This document shows, one piece after another, positions 63,662 to 64,000 of a DNA stretch of 64,000 nucleotides. The position numbers were made by a program, and so were the translations under genes. This DNA comes from Deltaproteobacteria bacterium RIFCSPHIGHO2_02_FULL_40_28 (lineage in GTDB: Bacteria; UBA10199; 2-12-FULL-40-28). The DNA lies in contig MGRJ01000024.1 in the NCBI GenBank assembly GCA_001798135.1, positions 88,514-152,513 of the forward strand, read 5' to 3'. Each line of letters begins with the position of its first letter. The first letter of the stretch is position 1. A model generated the notes under the pieces. The model was not told the origin of the DNA. It saw only the letters and a list, made by a program, of their open reading frames with translations, and did no database searches.

Positions 63662-63694
63662 ATATTTTAATTATGTATTGCAAAATTAAAATAT
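63662..63694. promoter_or_regulatory. Inverted repeat before the second AAA/DUF4143-type ATPase
   Basis: ATATTTTAAT (63662-63671) is the exact reverse complement of ATTAAAATAT (63685-63694), with a 13-base spacer. It ends 18 bp before the ATG at 63713, the same placement as the 30-bp palindrome before the ATPase at 24469, though the sequences differ. Confidence 0.4.
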
Positions 63695-63712
63695 TAGTTT
63701 ATAATTGTAATC

Positions 63713-64000
63713 ATGAAAATAACGAGGATTTACCCATTTCCAGCAAAATCTTTTTTTCTTTTTGGCCCGCGTGGTGTTGGTAAAAGTACATGGGTTAAAG
63801 AGTTTTTTAAACCTGCCGTTGAAATTAATCTTTTATCCCATCAGGTTTTTTTACAGTTACAAAACAATCCTAGTCTCCTTGAAGCTAAATTAAATCCGAT
63901 AAAGAAAAATTCTTGGGTTTTTATTGATGAAATTCAAAAATTACCATCTCTCCTTGATGAAGTACATCGCTTGATTGAGGATAAAAACCTTCATTTTATT
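63713..64000 (+). CDS. N-terminal part of an AAA ATPase, probably DUF4143 family (runs off the window)
   Basis: The first 96 residues are present. Walker A 'LFGPRGVGKSTWVKEFF' near residue 17, 'EINLLSHQVFLQLQNNPSLL' and Walker B 'NSWVFIDEIQKLPSLLDEVH' near 75 match the start of the AAA_14 family. The DUF4143 half would lie beyond 64000. The gene has no clear ribosome site and follows an inverted repeat. It is related in family, not in close sequence, to the 24469-25578 ATPase. Confidence 0.75.
   Translation, partial: MKITRIYPFPAKSFFLFGPRGVGKSTWVKEFFKPAVEINLLSHQVFLQLQNNPSLLEAKLNPIKKNSWVFIDEIQKLPSLLDEVHRLIEDKNLHFI

Overview
The window reads as chromosomal DNA of an AT-rich, Gram-negative, deltaproteobacterium-like organism. 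The evidence is a complete type II secretion cluster (gspC to gspN, including the GspN typical of delta-type systems), a MlaE/MlaF lipid-transport pair, a nitrogen-type PTS enzyme I, a sigma-54 activator, and the order nrdR-ribD / ribE-ribBA-ribH-nusB. An uncultured UBA10199-like lineage would fit, but that is an inference from gene content. No rRNA, tRNA or CRISPR array was seen.

Layout. 1-2.8 kb: surface-sugar genes (end of a sugar-phosphate isomerase, mannose-1-phosphate guanylyltransferase, a NusG/RfaH-like antiterminator, UDP-glucose dehydrogenase). 2.9-8.8 kb: a ChaN-like protein, then yceD-rpmF-acpP-rpiB-glyA-nrdR-ribD. 8.8-16.1 kb: an accessory block that separates ribD from ribE. It holds a 2014-residue protein of unknown function, an orphan ribbon-helix-helix antitoxin, a decayed coding remnant and a PemK-type toxin-antitoxin pair whose toxin is frameshifted. 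16.1-23.4 kb: ribE-ribBA-ribH-nusB, a lone M17 N-terminal domain, an ECF sigma factor with a membrane partner, rpsO and pnp. 23.6-28.9 kb: uppP, an AAA/DUF4143 ATPase behind a 30-bp palindrome, coaX-birA, glpD. 29-33.5 kb: trpDCFBA. 33.6-40 kb: a sigma-54 activator with a separate receiver-like protein whose phospho-acceptor Asp is Glu, a pteridine-reductase-like SDR, rarA and ptsP. 40-53.5 kb: type II secretion. 53.7-62 kb: rlmN, a thiamine thiazole/pyrimidine cluster (thiS-thiO-thiG-thiC), a metallo-beta-lactamase-fold protein with a degraded metal motif, alr-mlaE-mlaF. 62-64 kb: a second accessory patch with another orphan antitoxin, a two-gene cassette with a translationally coupled 51-residue protein, a zinc-ribbon protein and the start of a second DUF4143-type ATPase.

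Most genes are tightly packed, often with stop/start overlaps (ATGA, GTGA, TAATG), so most blocks are probably operons. Intergenic gaps repeatedly hold GC-rich palindromic repeats of a few families, some nested in each other, and one family also lies in frame inside the giant gene. The items most worth a second look are the giant protein with its HAD-like motifs and the block that carries it, the gspH gene that is readable only if a run of nine Ts slips, the two long structured elements at 35.5 and 45.3 kb, and the coupled gene pair at 62.5-63.1 kb.
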